From JAEYZM01 sp943372195 (GTDB taxonomy: Bacteria > Bacteroidota > Bacteroidia > Sphingobacteriales > Sphingobacteriaceae): a DNA stretch of 64,000 bases. Below, piece after piece: positions 35,415 to 43,613 of this stretch. The notes under the pieces are model-generated. The model saw nothing but the letters and a program-made list of their open reading frames with translations. It was not told the DNA's origin and did not search any database. Within the stretch, counting starts at the first letter, position 1; every line of letters starts with the position of its first letter. A program made the translations under genes and the position numbers. The stretch lies in assembly GCA_943372195.1 (NCBI GenBank), contig CALRXS010000001.1, positions 124,001 through 188,000 on the forward strand, read 5' to 3'.

Positions 35415-36290
35415 ATGAGATTTGCTGCAATTGATATAGGTTCTAACGCTGTAAGGTTATTAATAGCTAATATTATTGAAACCGAAGCAGGATATGCATA
35501 TAAAAAAGATACTTTATTGAGAATACCATTACGTTTAGGTGATGATGCTTTTATCAACAATAAACTTTCTGAAAAAAAGATCAAAGAATTAAGTCAAACA
35601 ATGTCTGCTTTTAGAAATCTTTTAGATGTATTTAAAGTTTCACATTACCTAGCTTATGCAACATCTGCGATGAGAGAGGCAGAAAACGGACAAGAAGTAA
35701 TAAAGAGAATAAAGAAAGAGGCTAATATAAAAATTGAAATTATTAGTGGTAATGTAGAAGCTAAAATGATTTATTCATCTCATATAGAACAAACACTCGA
35801 TCAAAAGAAAAACTATGTTTATGTAGATGTTGGTGGAGGTAGTACAGAAATTTCATTTTTCGTGAAGAATAAAGTGGTAGCCTCACATTCTTTCAATATT
35901 GGTACCATTAGAATGCTTGATAATAAAGATACTGAAGCAGAGTGGGATCGAATGAAAGAGTTTTTAAAACAAAAAACTAAAAATATTAAACCATTATTGG
36001 CAATCGGTACTGGTGGAAATATTAATAAACTACATCGTTTATCTGGGGAAAAAGACGAAGCTCCGCTCACATTTAACAAAATTAAATCTTTATACAATTA
36101 CTTGAATGGCTTTTCATTAAAAGATAGAATTCAAGTTCTAGAATTGAATCAAGATAGGGCAGATGTTATTATTCCGGCTGCTGAAATCTACATGACAGTA
36201 ATGAAATATGCGAATGCTAAGATAATTTATGTGCCTAAAGTTGGATTAGTAGACGGTATTATTGTACATCTTATAGAAACTAAGTTATAA
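35415..36290 (+). CDS. ppx: Ppx/GppA-family phosphatase
   Basis: Exopolyphosphatase or pppGpp phosphatase of the ASKHA fold. 291 residues, the short form without the HD domain. Motifs: FAAIDIGSNAVRLLI (phosphate-1), ATSAMREAENG, VYVDVGGGSTEISFF (phosphate-2) and LAIGTGGNINKLHR. It sits directly after ppk1, so polyphosphate hydrolysis is the likely role. Confidence 0.92.
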   Translation: MRFAAIDIGSNAVRLLIANIIETEAGYAYKKDTLLRIPLRLGDDAFINNKLSEKKIKELSQTMSAFRNLLDVFKVSHYLAYATSAMREAENGQEVIKRIKKEANIKIEIISGNVEAKMIYSSHIEQTLDQKKNYVYVDVGGGSTEISFFVKNKVVASHSFNIGTIRMLDNKDTEAEWDRMKEFLKQKTKNIKPLLAIGTGGNINKLHRLSGEKDEAPLTFNKIKSLYNYLNGFSLKDRIQVLELNQDRADVIIPAAEIYMTVMKYANAKIIYVPKVGLVDGIIVHLIETKL

Positions 36291-36328
36291 GATTTCTTTA
36301 ATCGAAATTATTTATTGAATTTTGCAGG

Positions 36329-36754
36329 ATGATTACGATTACAAAGATTTTTAGCTTCGAAATGGCTCATGCTATACATAACTACGTGGGTGCTTGTCAG
36401 AATTTACACGGACATTCATATGAGCTTCATGTAACAGTTACTGATTCCAAATCAAATGATAAACCTATAGAAGGCTTAGGCATCATAATCGATTTCAAAG
36501 ATCTCAAACACGTTGTAAACACAGCAGTAATTGACTTGTTAGACCACAGATTGGTACTTTCTCGTGATTATCTAAGTAGTCATCCAGAACTAAATATTCC
36601 GAATAATACATTTATTTGGGACTATGAACCGACTGCAGAGAATATCTTGTATTTTATAAAAGACGCTATAAAAAATAATTTTCCTAAGAATGTGAAATTA
36701 GTAAACCTGAAATTATACGAGACTAAAACATCGTATGCTGAGTGGAAGGTATAG
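36329..36754 (+). CDS. queD: 6-pyruvoyltetrahydropterin/6-carboxytetrahydropterin synthase family
   Basis: 141 residues. Zn-binding His residues appear in SFEMAHAIHNYVGACQNLHGHSYELHV, with the Cys of ACQNLHGHSYE; DHRLVLSR and PTAENI follow, and the C-terminus carries the family's KLYETKTSYAEW. QueD makes 6-carboxy-5,6,7,8-tetrahydropterin, the substrate of QueE, whose gene is at 12.9 kb. PTPS-type activity is possible. A perfect hairpin CATGTACA-gtt-TGTACATG lies downstream (36808-36826). Confidence 0.85.
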   Translation: MITITKIFSFEMAHAIHNYVGACQNLHGHSYELHVTVTDSKSNDKPIEGLGIIIDFKDLKHVVNTAVIDLLDHRLVLSRDYLSSHPELNIPNNTFIWDYEPTAENILYFIKDAIKNNFPKNVKLVNLKLYETKTSYAEWKV

Positions 36755-36807
36755 TTAATACAAGCACTTGAAATCTAAGAAGTTATATCCAAGTCTTTAT
36801 AAATGGG

Positions 36808-36826
36808 CATGTACAGTTTGTACATG
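36808..36826. terminator. Hairpin after queD
   Basis: Perfect stem CATGTACA-gtt-TGTACATG followed by TTAATTTTTATGATTTTG. It is the last feature before the accessory island. Confidence 0.55.
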
Positions 36827-36880
36827 TTAATTTTTATGATTTTGATTTTGATTACAGATTTTAAAATTTCATGTCCCTAT

Positions 36881-37003
36881 TTAAGGACATAGCCCTCGGA
36901 AATGCTAGAGGAACAGGAATATTGGTTTTGGTTGTGTTTTTTAAATAAAAATATTAGGTTAGTAAATCATTAGACGAGGGCTCGACTCCCTCCAGTTCCA
37001 TCG
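36881..37003 (+). repeat. Island end segment A, ending in a tRNA/tmRNA T-arm-like sequence
   Basis: Begins TTAAGGACATAGCC, followed by GAAATGCTAGAGGA, and ends with GAGGGCTCGACTCCC-TCCAGTTCC, close to the T-arm and acceptor 3' end of tmRNA/tRNA genes (compare GAGGGTTCGACTCCC). No complete RNA gene is present. The same pattern, with the same spacing of about 55 nt between the two conserved blocks, recurs inverted at 42253-42374. In one frame it reads FKDIALGNARG followed by a stop 55 nt later, matching FKDITFRNARE in segment B. It is read as an attachment-site remnant. Confidence 0.6.
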
Positions 37004-37097
37004 TAGAAATGAATTCAGAAATCTGATTTATTTTTATGAGTTTAAATATGCCGAAAATGGCAACTCCAGCGAAACCAATTCCTATAGCTTTATTCAT
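36954..37097 (-). pseudogene. Small membrane-anchor protein, 3' end replaced
   Basis: Starts MNKAIGIGFAGVAIFGIFKL, one N-terminal transmembrane segment, then KINQISEFIST. After this the reading frame enters segment A and gives MELEGVEPSS, the well-known artefact translation of a tRNA/tmRNA 3' end. The genuine C-terminus was therefore lost where the island meets segment A. Its ATG overlaps the repaired stop of the upstream gene (ATGAATAA), as in a phage-like operon. Function unknown. Confidence 0.5.
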
Positions 37098-37331
37098 CGT
37101 CATTTTGATTAAAGCGTTTAGAAATTTTATCGAACAAAAAGTCAAGTGTTCTTTTACAGTATATCCAACAGCTGAAGAGAGAGCTGCATATAAGCAAATT
37201 TGAATAATCTCTGATGGTGAGTAGAAACTTTCAAACGGTCTGGTATCAATTGCTTTACCAGCTCCTCCTAATACACCAGATACTTATGCGATGAGAGAAT
37301 TTTGATAAGTAGAAGGCATTACTGATTGCAT
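37090..37331 (-). pseudogene. Decayed small gene with in-frame stop and probable frameshift
   Basis: The minus strand reads MQSVMPSTYQNSLIA, then TAA, then VSGVLGGAGKAIDTRPF and YSPSEIIQICLYAALSSAVG. At the T-run near 37136-37141 a one-base shift restores a charged end, FDKISKRFNQNDDE, whose stop overlaps the next gene's ATG. So one nonsense codon and one likely frameshift break it. The hydrophobic stretch suggests a small membrane protein. The family is not recognised; a phage or integrative-element origin is inferred from the arrangement. Confidence 0.5.
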
Positions 37332-37440
37332 TTAACAATTATGCAATCAAGAATTTTATAAATATTCTTAAACAGGGTAATTAATAATGGATAATGTTAT
37401 ATATGTTTGATTTATGCCAGTTTAAAATAATGACACAAAG

Positions 37441-37761
37441 TTATTTTTTGTTTTCTAATTGATTTCTTAATTCCAGTATGATTTTATCCAGATGTTCATT
37501 TTCAAGTTTTAATTGCTCAATTTCTTTTTCCTTTTTATCAAAGATTTGTTGTAGTTCAGAATCAGCATTGCCGATTAATTCATGACTACCTACTTTGTAC
37601 AATTTAGCCAAGCTCAAAATAATCTCTATTTTCAAGCTTGTTGTTCCATTTTCTATTTTTTGATACGCCTGTTGAGTAATTGATAATTTACTAGCAACAT
37701 ATTATTGAGAAAAGCTATACCTCTCTCTTATTTCCTTTATTTTATCAATTATACTTACCAC
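37441..37761 (-). pseudogene. XRE-family regulator interrupted by a TAA codon
   Basis: From GTG at 37761 the minus strand reads VVSIIDKIKEIRERYSFSQ, TAA (37704-37702), then YVASKLSITQQAYQKIENG, a clear XRE/Cro helix-turn-helix in which the stop falls where the family usually has Glu. The rest reads on to 37441: LGKL-type helix (ILSLAKLYKVGSHELIG) and a coiled coil of about 35 residues ending LRNQLENKK. The only visible lesion is that one codon, consistent with recent inactivation. An internal restart at or near 37635 would lack half the HTH. Confidence 0.75.
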
Positions 37762-37984
37762 AATAAATGATTTCTTTTTATGTATCTAATATATTAATTG
37801 CAAATCATTTATATATAATAATATTTTACTTTCCTACAACTTCTCGTTGTTATTTACAACCATTTATTGTCAAATCAAAACAAGCTATTGTATAACTTGG
37901 ATTTTTATTTAACCTAAAGTCATTATTAAAAGATTGTAAATCCTGTCTTATCCTGTAAATAACATTATTCTAATATTAAAAATT

Positions 37985-38119
37985 ATGACAAAAAAAACAA
38001 AAACATCTAAATGCAAGCCCCATTGTAAGCATCAAACATGCTCAAAGATGCTTAATGTTTCAATTGAAATGAAAAAGCAGATTAATCCAATTATGTACAG
38101 AGTAAAAATTTATTATTAA
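37985..38119 (+). CDS. Short Cys/Lys-rich ORF
   Basis: 44 residues, MTKKTKTSKCKPHCKHQTCS and then MLNVSIEMKKQINPIMYRV. Basic, with C-x3-C-x4-C and His residues near the N-terminus that could bind a metal, but no family is recognised. It ends 8 nt before the T9SS-tail protein gene on the same strand, so it may lead that operon. It could also be a chance ORF. Confidence 0.35.
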   Translation: MTKKTKTSKCKPHCKHQTCSKMLNVSIEMKKQINPIMYRVKIYY

Positions 38120-38127
38120 AAAATCTT

Positions 38128-39219
38128 ATGAATATGAAACAAAAAAACTTTCTGAAAGTGTTAATTTTAATAAGCTTGATTGCTATTAATATTAAATCAT
38201 GGGCACAGTCTCAAACCGAAGTTTGGGAAAAGTCTACTAGCTATGACGTAAAGACTAAAACATTTTACCAGTTTGGCCAAAATGTCAATATGGAAGAAAT
38301 TCCAAATAAAGATGTAATAATGATGAAACCATCAGAGAGCTATTCACATCATAATGAATATTATTCTCATAACATGGGCTATATATATGAAGTTACTACA
38401 GAATACGATTCTGATTACCCAGATTGGATGGTAGTACCGAGAAAAAAAATTATGAATAGTTCTGGAATAAGTTTATATGATATCAACGGCCGTTTGACAA
38501 ATTATCAGCCATATAATAATGCATTTCCAGAAACTGATTATCTCAGATTGTTAAATGTGGCTCAAAATTCTGGTCCATTTGCTATGACAAATTTTTCTTC
38601 TTTAAATGAAGCTTTCTTTGATGAACTAAGACAAATTGGTTACAATGTTAATCTTGTTGGGAGTGTTGTTACTATTCAATATCAAAACATTCTTAAGACA
38701 ATAGATATTGAAAACCTACATGACAAATTTCAAAGGTATGATGAAAATAATCAAGAAACATATAAAATAGAATCTACTTATTATAGAGATGAGTATGGAA
38801 GAATTATACCAAAAGAAAGGGTTGAAATCTATAACTATAAAACATCTAACAACGTTCCGTATAAAAAAATTCACTACTCATTATATACTAATTTTATTAA
38901 AGGAGGGTCTGATCAGAGCTATAATATACCAGTAGATCAAGCTTTGTCTACTCGTAACCAATTATTTGGTGATGCAATAATTCTTTACCCTAATCCATCT
39001 TCAAATTTTGCATTTGTGAGTTTGCCAAGTCCTACTTCAGATGATAATAGAACTGTAGAAATTTTATTAAGAACTTTAGACGGAGTGATAATTGATAGAT
39101 ATAACGCAGATGCTGGCTCAATTACACAAATCGATATTACTAATCTTAATGTTGGCTCACATATAATAAGTGTAGCCTGGAGGAATTACACAAAATATAT
39201 TCATTTCTTAAAACTTTAA
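38128..39219 (+). CDS. Secreted protein with type IX secretion C-terminal tail
   Basis: 363 residues. Signal peptide of about 26 residues (hydrophobic ILISLIAINIKSWA, cleavage before QSQ). The middle of about 240 residues has no recognised domain. The last 85 residues form a Por_Secre_tail-like domain: ILYPNPSSNFAFVSLP, EILLRTLDGVIIDR and the C-terminal VAWRNYTKYIHFLKL, the signal for T9SS export and surface attachment in Bacteroidota. Start could also be the Met two codons later. First of three secreted-protein genes in the island. Confidence 0.8.
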   Translation: MNMKQKNFLKVLILISLIAINIKSWAQSQTEVWEKSTSYDVKTKTFYQFGQNVNMEEIPNKDVIMMKPSESYSHHNEYYSHNMGYIYEVTTEYDSDYPDWMVVPRKKIMNSSGISLYDINGRLTNYQPYNNAFPETDYLRLLNVAQNSGPFAMTNFSSLNEAFFDELRQIGYNVNLVGSVVTIQYQNILKTIDIENLHDKFQRYDENNQETYKIESTYYRDEYGRIIPKERVEIYNYKTSNNVPYKKIHYSLYTNFIKGGSDQSYNIPVDQALSTRNQLFGDAIILYPNPSSNFAFVSLPSPTSDDNRTVEILLRTLDGVIIDRYNADAGSITQIDITNLNVGSHIISVAWRNYTKYIHFLKL

Positions 39220-39230
39220 TAAATACATTT

Positions 39231-40766
39231 ATGAAAAAACATATAGTTATTATTATTTCAATCATGTTATATTGGAATAATCTATACTCACAATCTATTA
39301 AAAATATAGGCAGTAGTTATGACTCTATCGTTTCCTTTACTCCAACAATAGAGACATCTAATGAACCAACTCAAAATGCTCCTATTGGTCCAGGTGATAG
39401 ATACGTTTATTGGATACATGGTTTAGGTGGTAATCAAGCATCATGGTTAATGGCTGCAACAGCATCAGCTAGGGGAGTGCAAGGTTTTCCAGCACGTAAA
39501 ATCGAAAGCATAACTGAGATTAAATATGATGAGTCAATTACTAGTTTCAATACAGCTATACATAGTTTGCAACAAATTATTCATGAAAAACGTCCATTAG
39601 CGATTCAAAGCGATAGACTAAATGATTTTATTATTGCACATTCTCAAGGAGGCTTAGTATCCAGGTACTTAGATAAAGATTTAAATACTAGTAACCCTGC
39701 CAATTATTACAGAGATTTTAATGGGATTGTAACTTTCAGTACACCACATGGTGGAGCTAAAATTATTGACAACGTTCAGAATACAAACTTAGTATCTAGC
39801 TTTTTTAATGATGCATGTAATGCCTTAACTATTGGCCCAATTAATGAAAGAGTTGGTGGCGATTTTAAAGTTAAGTTATTTGGTATAGATAAAATTGCAG
39901 ATGAATTTAGAACTCAAATGTGTCAGACTGTAGGTTTGTTTGGAAACACGTTTGCAAAGATATATACTGGTGATTTAGGTATAGAATATCAAACTACTTC
40001 AAGTACTATTACATCACTTAAAAATTACAACTCACCAACACCTAAAGTTTGCTTTTATGGAATTGCAAAAAATGATGGAATAGCATTTGATATATTATAT
40101 TCTTATTCTATTAAAGGAGCAAACAATTATGGTCATTTTCAAGCTGGTAATTCTAGCGCAGATGCAAGGGAGGAAGCAAATAATACAATTAATACATATA
40201 TTACAAAAGCTTGGGAAAATCACAAATGGAGTGAATTTGAATGGTCATGGTTCCCGCCATTTTTTAATTTAACTTGGGGTGAAGGTCCAATATTTTATGA
40301 AGATTATATGCAAGGAGTTAATTTTATTAAAAATGCAGATGAAAGATGGTTAGATATTATTGGTTCTAGATATTATAGTTATTATTACAAAACTGGATAT
40401 AATTGTGTGGATATAAATAATGTACCATTTAATAATCCCAATAATAATACTACATGTTTAAAAAATATGTATAACGTTTCATTTGGAGAAGATGATCCAA
40501 ATGAAGAGACTCCAACAAACCCTTGTGCTGAATTCCCTGGCACTACCCCAGTATATTATACAATATTAGTATCGAAAGTTAATTATAGAGATAGTGACGG
40601 TATTGTACTTACAAATAGCTCTAGCGCTTTTACTGGTGCAGTTCATAAAATACCATTATATAACAGTAATCATGAGCAAATTAAAAACGATTTAAACACT
40701 AAATTTGTGTTAAATAAATTATACAATGGAGATTATGGACTATACTTTTTAACAGAACCTAGATAA
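39231..40766 (+). CDS. Secreted alpha/beta hydrolase, lipase-like
   Basis: 511 residues with a signal peptide (MKKHIVIIISIMLYWNNLYS). The N-terminal alpha/beta hydrolase region has the oxyanion HGLGG (around residue 63), the nucleophile motif AHSQGGLVSRYL and TFSTPHGGAKI, as in lipases and PGAP1-like esterases. The GxSxG motif is AHSQGG. The C-terminal 200 residues, with many Trp, Tyr and Asn, are unassigned. It lies 11 nt after the T9SS-tail gene. Substrate unknown. Confidence 0.75.
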   Translation: MKKHIVIIISIMLYWNNLYSQSIKNIGSSYDSIVSFTPTIETSNEPTQNAPIGPGDRYVYWIHGLGGNQASWLMAATASARGVQGFPARKIESITEIKYDESITSFNTAIHSLQQIIHEKRPLAIQSDRLNDFIIAHSQGGLVSRYLDKDLNTSNPANYYRDFNGIVTFSTPHGGAKIIDNVQNTNLVSSFFNDACNALTIGPINERVGGDFKVKLFGIDKIADEFRTQMCQTVGLFGNTFAKIYTGDLGIEYQTTSSTITSLKNYNSPTPKVCFYGIAKNDGIAFDILYSYSIKGANNYGHFQAGNSSADAREEANNTINTYITKAWENHKWSEFEWSWFPPFFNLTWGEGPIFYEDYMQGVNFIKNADERWLDIIGSRYYSYYYKTGYNCVDINNVPFNNPNNNTTCLKNMYNVSFGEDDPNEETPTNPCAEFPGTTPVYYTILVSKVNYRDSDGIVLTNSSSAFTGAVHKIPLYNSNHEQIKNDLNTKFVLNKLYNGDYGLYFLTEPR

Positions 40767-40798
40767 TTATTATTATCTTTAATTATTAGTATCTTTTT

Positions 40799-42070
40799 AT
40801 GAAAAAGCGTATTTATCTGACCTTATTGGTTTCATTTATTAGTCTTACATCTTGTAAAAAAGATGAAATCAATAAGGTCATCCCTCCGAATCCTTGTTTA
40901 TCTGACTGCGATGATAAGCCCCTTTTCGAAGTAGTTTGGACGAAACCAATTAATAATAAAAAGAATAATTATTCAAATCTTCAACCATTTATATATAATA
41001 ATTCCATAATTTTTGGTTCTATGCCTGAATTAGAAGACAACGAAATAATTTACTCTTTTGATAAAGTTGATGGCACTAAAAATTGGCAATGGTCAGACTA
41101 TTTTACATTAGGCCCCAATTATACTGAAAAGATTGGAGTGTGGAGTAATCTTGGTTCTATATCATATAAATTCAGAGATTATGTAATTAATTTAGACAAT
41201 GGCGTAACAAATTGGAGATACGAAACTCCTCTAGGCACTTCAACTTCACCTAGAGGTACATTAATAGGAGATTGGATTTATCATCCTCAAGAAATTGAAG
41301 GAAGTTTTGATGATACTATAGCATATATGTCAAGAACAAAAATAAATAATCCAAATTGGGAAATAGTATATACCTTGAAAGCGGACACAACTGGCACGGG
41401 TGTAAATCTTGAACCGCCAACATTAGGATTTAATACAAATGGCGATAGTATTCTAATATTTCAAAGAAGAAGTTATAATTTTGTTAAGCAACATAATCGT
41501 CAAGACTTAATCGCGTTTAATCTTAAATTAAAAAAAGAAGAATGGAGAAAAGACTTCATTGATTATCCAAATATTTCTTCTGTACATCCAATTTTAATTA
41601 AAAATAATATAGTGATGTATTTAGGACATGGTAAAGTTTATGGTATTAATATTAATAATGGAAATATATTGTGGACGTATTCAGTGCCAAGTTCAGATTT
41701 CAACAATTTTGCAACAGCATCAGCAATAATAAGCGGCAATTATTTAATTGTAAAAACATCAGGTGAATATATGTTTTGTGTTAACATAAATAATGGCTCA
41801 AAACTTTGGGCTACTAATATAGAAATGTCTCAACAACATAGTAAATTAATACTATATAAAAGCAAAATTTATTTTACTGTACCTGAAAAAATGTATTGTA
41901 TTAATGTCTCTAATGGTGAAGTTATATTTAGATACAGATCACCTAACATAGAACGAACAGATAATTATGGTAGATTTTATGGATATGGTGGCTTAATAAT
42001 TGATCCCAATACAGATCTTATGTACTTTGCAGATAGCTATTACATAAATTGTGTAAAAGTGCCTAATTAA
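40799..42070 (+). CDS. PQQ-type beta-propeller lipoprotein
   Basis: 423 residues. Lipoprotein signal with lipobox SLTSC (Cys19). Repeated propeller blades of the PQQ/YfgL-BamB type: FDKVDGTKNWQW, YGININNGNILWTY, FCVNINNGSKLWAT and YCINVSNGEVIFRY. The repeats bind no evident cofactor. It starts 32 nt after the hydrolase stop and ends the three-gene run, suggesting a surface complex in which the propeller is a scaffold. Not BamB itself, because the N-terminal CLSDC linker and context differ. Confidence 0.8.
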   Translation: MKKRIYLTLLVSFISLTSCKKDEINKVIPPNPCLSDCDDKPLFEVVWTKPINNKKNNYSNLQPFIYNNSIIFGSMPELEDNEIIYSFDKVDGTKNWQWSDYFTLGPNYTEKIGVWSNLGSISYKFRDYVINLDNGVTNWRYETPLGTSTSPRGTLIGDWIYHPQEIEGSFDDTIAYMSRTKINNPNWEIVYTLKADTTGTGVNLEPPTLGFNTNGDSILIFQRRSYNFVKQHNRQDLIAFNLKLKKEEWRKDFIDYPNISSVHPILIKNNIVMYLGHGKVYGININNGNILWTYSVPSSDFNNFATASAIISGNYLIVKTSGEYMFCVNINNGSKLWATNIEMSQQHSKLILYKSKIYFTVPEKMYCINVSNGEVIFRYRSPNIERTDNYGRFYGYGGLIIDPNTDLMYFADSYYINCVKVPN

Positions 42071-42252
42071 TGTTTCTAAGCACAATAATTAAGAACCATT
42101 TAATTAGAATTAGATGAAATGAAATATTAATATAAAGCATCGAATTAAGTCATTGGACTTAAAAATTATGACTTCTAATGAATAATTATGAATAGATGTA
42201 TTATAAATCTTGTATTTAATTTCAAATTGAGTAATATAACATTGGCCCATTG
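42071..42252. other. Non-coding stretch after the PQQ propeller gene
   Basis: About 180 bp of very AT-rich sequence. I see no gene or clear hairpin; it leads into segment B. Confidence 0.6.
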
Positions 42253-42374
42253 TACGGAATGGACGGGAGTCGAACCCTCAGACCCAATAATTATTTAAAT
42301 ATAATTTTCTGTTAATACCCTTTAATAGCTTACAATTCTAATTCTCTGGCATTTCTGAAGGTAATGTCCTTGAA
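42253..42374 (-). repeat. Island end segment B, inverted relative to segment A
   Basis: On the minus strand it starts TTCAAGGACATTACC, continues GAAATGCCAGAGAA and ends GAGGGTTCGACTCCCGTCCATTCC. Compared with segment A the blocks and the ~55 nt spacing match, with base differences throughout. It also reads FKDITFRNARE and a stop in the same relative frame. It marks the right edge of the accessory island. Confidence 0.6.
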
Positions 42375-42468
42375 TTGCTACAAATTTGATTGTACTGATT
42401 CAATTAAAGAAATTTAGGCGCAAAACAAGAATATTATTTGCGACAAACATCGCCAATTATGAAATTTA

Positions 42469-43023
42469 CTATTTCATAATTCTTTCAACATATTCCCCAG
42501 TTTCTGTATTAATTTTAAGTACATCACCAACTTCAACGAATAAAGGCACTTGTACATTAATATTCCCTTCTACTTGAGCAACTTTTAATAGTTTTCCTTT
42601 CACACCTATTTCAGTATAAATAGTTTCTAGTTCAACATGTTTAGGTAGATCACCAGCCAAAGGTTTATCATTATCGTCAAAACGAATTTTCAATATCATG
42701 CCTTCTTTTAAAAATTGAATTGCTTCTCCGAAAATGGTATTTGGTACTGGTATTTGATCGAAAGTTTCTTGATTCATACATATAAGTGAATCACCTTCTG
42801 CATATAGGTATTGCATTTCAAACTCATCTACACGTATGATATCTACTTTCTCCCCAGAGCGAAAACGAACCTCACTTTGCTTGCCTGTTTCAACGTTTCT
42901 ACATTTAAGAGAGTAAATCGCATTTCCTTTGCCAGGAGTAATATGATCGTAATCAATAACCTTTAATAATTCGTTATTGTAACGTATGAAAGAGTTTTTA
43001 CTTAGTTCTGATGTAGTAGCCAT
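42469..43023 (-). CDS. efp: Elongation factor P
   Basis: Relieves ribosome stalling at polyproline. 184 residues, three domains. The modifiable loop residue is in DHITPGKGNAIYS (Lys, usual for Bacteroidota). C-terminal VEVGDVLKINTETGEYVERI is the standard ending. The ATG at 43023 (MATTSELSKNS) is used; the longer open frame upstream is translated tRNA-Ser. Confidence 0.95.
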   Translation of the reverse strand: MATTSELSKNSFIRYNNELLKVIDYDHITPGKGNAIYSLKCRNVETGKQSEVRFRSGEKVDIIRVDEFEMQYLYAEGDSLICMNQETFDQIPVPNTIFGEAIQFLKEGMILKIRFDDNDKPLAGDLPKHVELETIYTEIGVKGKLLKVAQVEGNINVQVPLFVEVGDVLKINTETGEYVERIMK

Positions 43024-43068
43024 GGATAAATGTATTAGATAAGATGAAAATAAGATAGTATCAAACAA

Positions 43069-43097
43069 AAAATGCCGTCCATTATAGACGGCATTTT
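43069..43097 (-). terminator. Terminator of tRNA-Ser
   Basis: AAAATGCCGTC-cattata-GACGGCATTTT; on the minus strand the stem is followed by TTTTTTG. It lies directly after the tRNA 3' end and before efp. Confidence 0.85.
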
Positions 43098-43101
43098 GTT
43101 T

Positions 43102-43189
43102 TGGCGGAGAGCGAGGGATTCGAACCCCCGGACCTGTTACAGTCAACAGTTTTCAAGACTGCCGCAATCGACCACTCTGCCAGCTCTCC
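43102..43189 (-). tRNA. tRNA-Ser (UGA)
   Basis: Minus-strand GGAGAGCTGGCAGAGTGG 5' end, anticodon loop CTTGAAA (anticodon TGA), long variable arm, T-arm GGTTCGAATCC, and acceptor GCTCTCC with discriminator G and encoded CCA. 88 nt with CCA. Confidence 0.96.
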
Positions 43190-43194
43190 GGGGG

Positions 43195-43225
43195 CAAAAG
43201 TACAAAAACAGATATATCTACCAAA
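43195..43225 (-). promoter_or_regulatory. Promoter of tRNA-Ser
   Basis: Minus-strand TTTG (43225-43222), exactly 19 nt, then TACTTTTG (43202-43195), ending 5 nt before the mature 5' end. It is the best example in this window of the Bacteroidota TTTG-N19-TAnnTTTG promoter. Confidence 0.85.
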
Positions 43226-43379
43226 TAATTTTTTAACATTTTTTTAATGCGATTGATAGTTAGCTCTTTAGATTCAAGATGATCTGTAATATTTATCAAA
43301 AACATTGTAATATTCATGTTGAAATACCCTTTCAATCATTCATTAACGTATCTTTGCTCGATTCAAATCGATTTCTATT

Positions 43380-43607
43380 ATGCTCAGTCTAGATCGAATT
43401 TTTATATTCAAAACAGATATTGTTGACCATCAATCGTACAATAAATTAGCAGAATTTTTAAACCAACAAGCTGATGTAATAAGATGGAATTTAGATATGC
43501 AAGACTGTGATCATGTACTTAGAATTGAATCAGAAAAAGAAAATATAGATTTTTATATGTTAGCAATTAATGAACTATCAATTAATTGTGAAGAACTACC
43601 TGATTAA
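43380..43607 (+). CDS. Small HMA-like protein beside MFS transporter
   Basis: 75 residues: MLSLDRIFIFKTDIVDHQ, then WNLDMQDCDHVLRIES and a C-terminal NCEELPD. The secondary-structure pattern (beta-alpha-beta-beta-alpha-beta) resembles a heavy-metal-associated domain without the CxxC motif. Similar short proteins occur in Bacteroidota with no known function. It starts 7 nt before the MFS gene, with a TATCTTTG box 24 nt upstream of its ATG. Confidence 0.7.
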   Translation: MLSLDRIFIFKTDIVDHQSYNKLAEFLNQQADVIRWNLDMQDCDHVLRIESEKENIDFYMLAINELSINCEELPD

Positions 43608-43613
43608 TTTTAA

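Noticed and set aside
36881..37003. Complete tmRNA gene
   Set aside because: Only the T-arm/acceptor-like end is recognisable; no matching 5' acceptor strand or tag reading frame is visible.
37090..37761. Genetic recoding of TAA in the island
   Set aside because: Only two broken genes carry it, one also has a likely frameshift, and neighbouring island genes end normally with TAA.
43024..43146. N-terminal extension of EF-P
   Set aside because: The upstream residues are the translated 3' end of the tRNA-Ser gene and its terminator; the ATG at 43023 gives the normal N-terminus.
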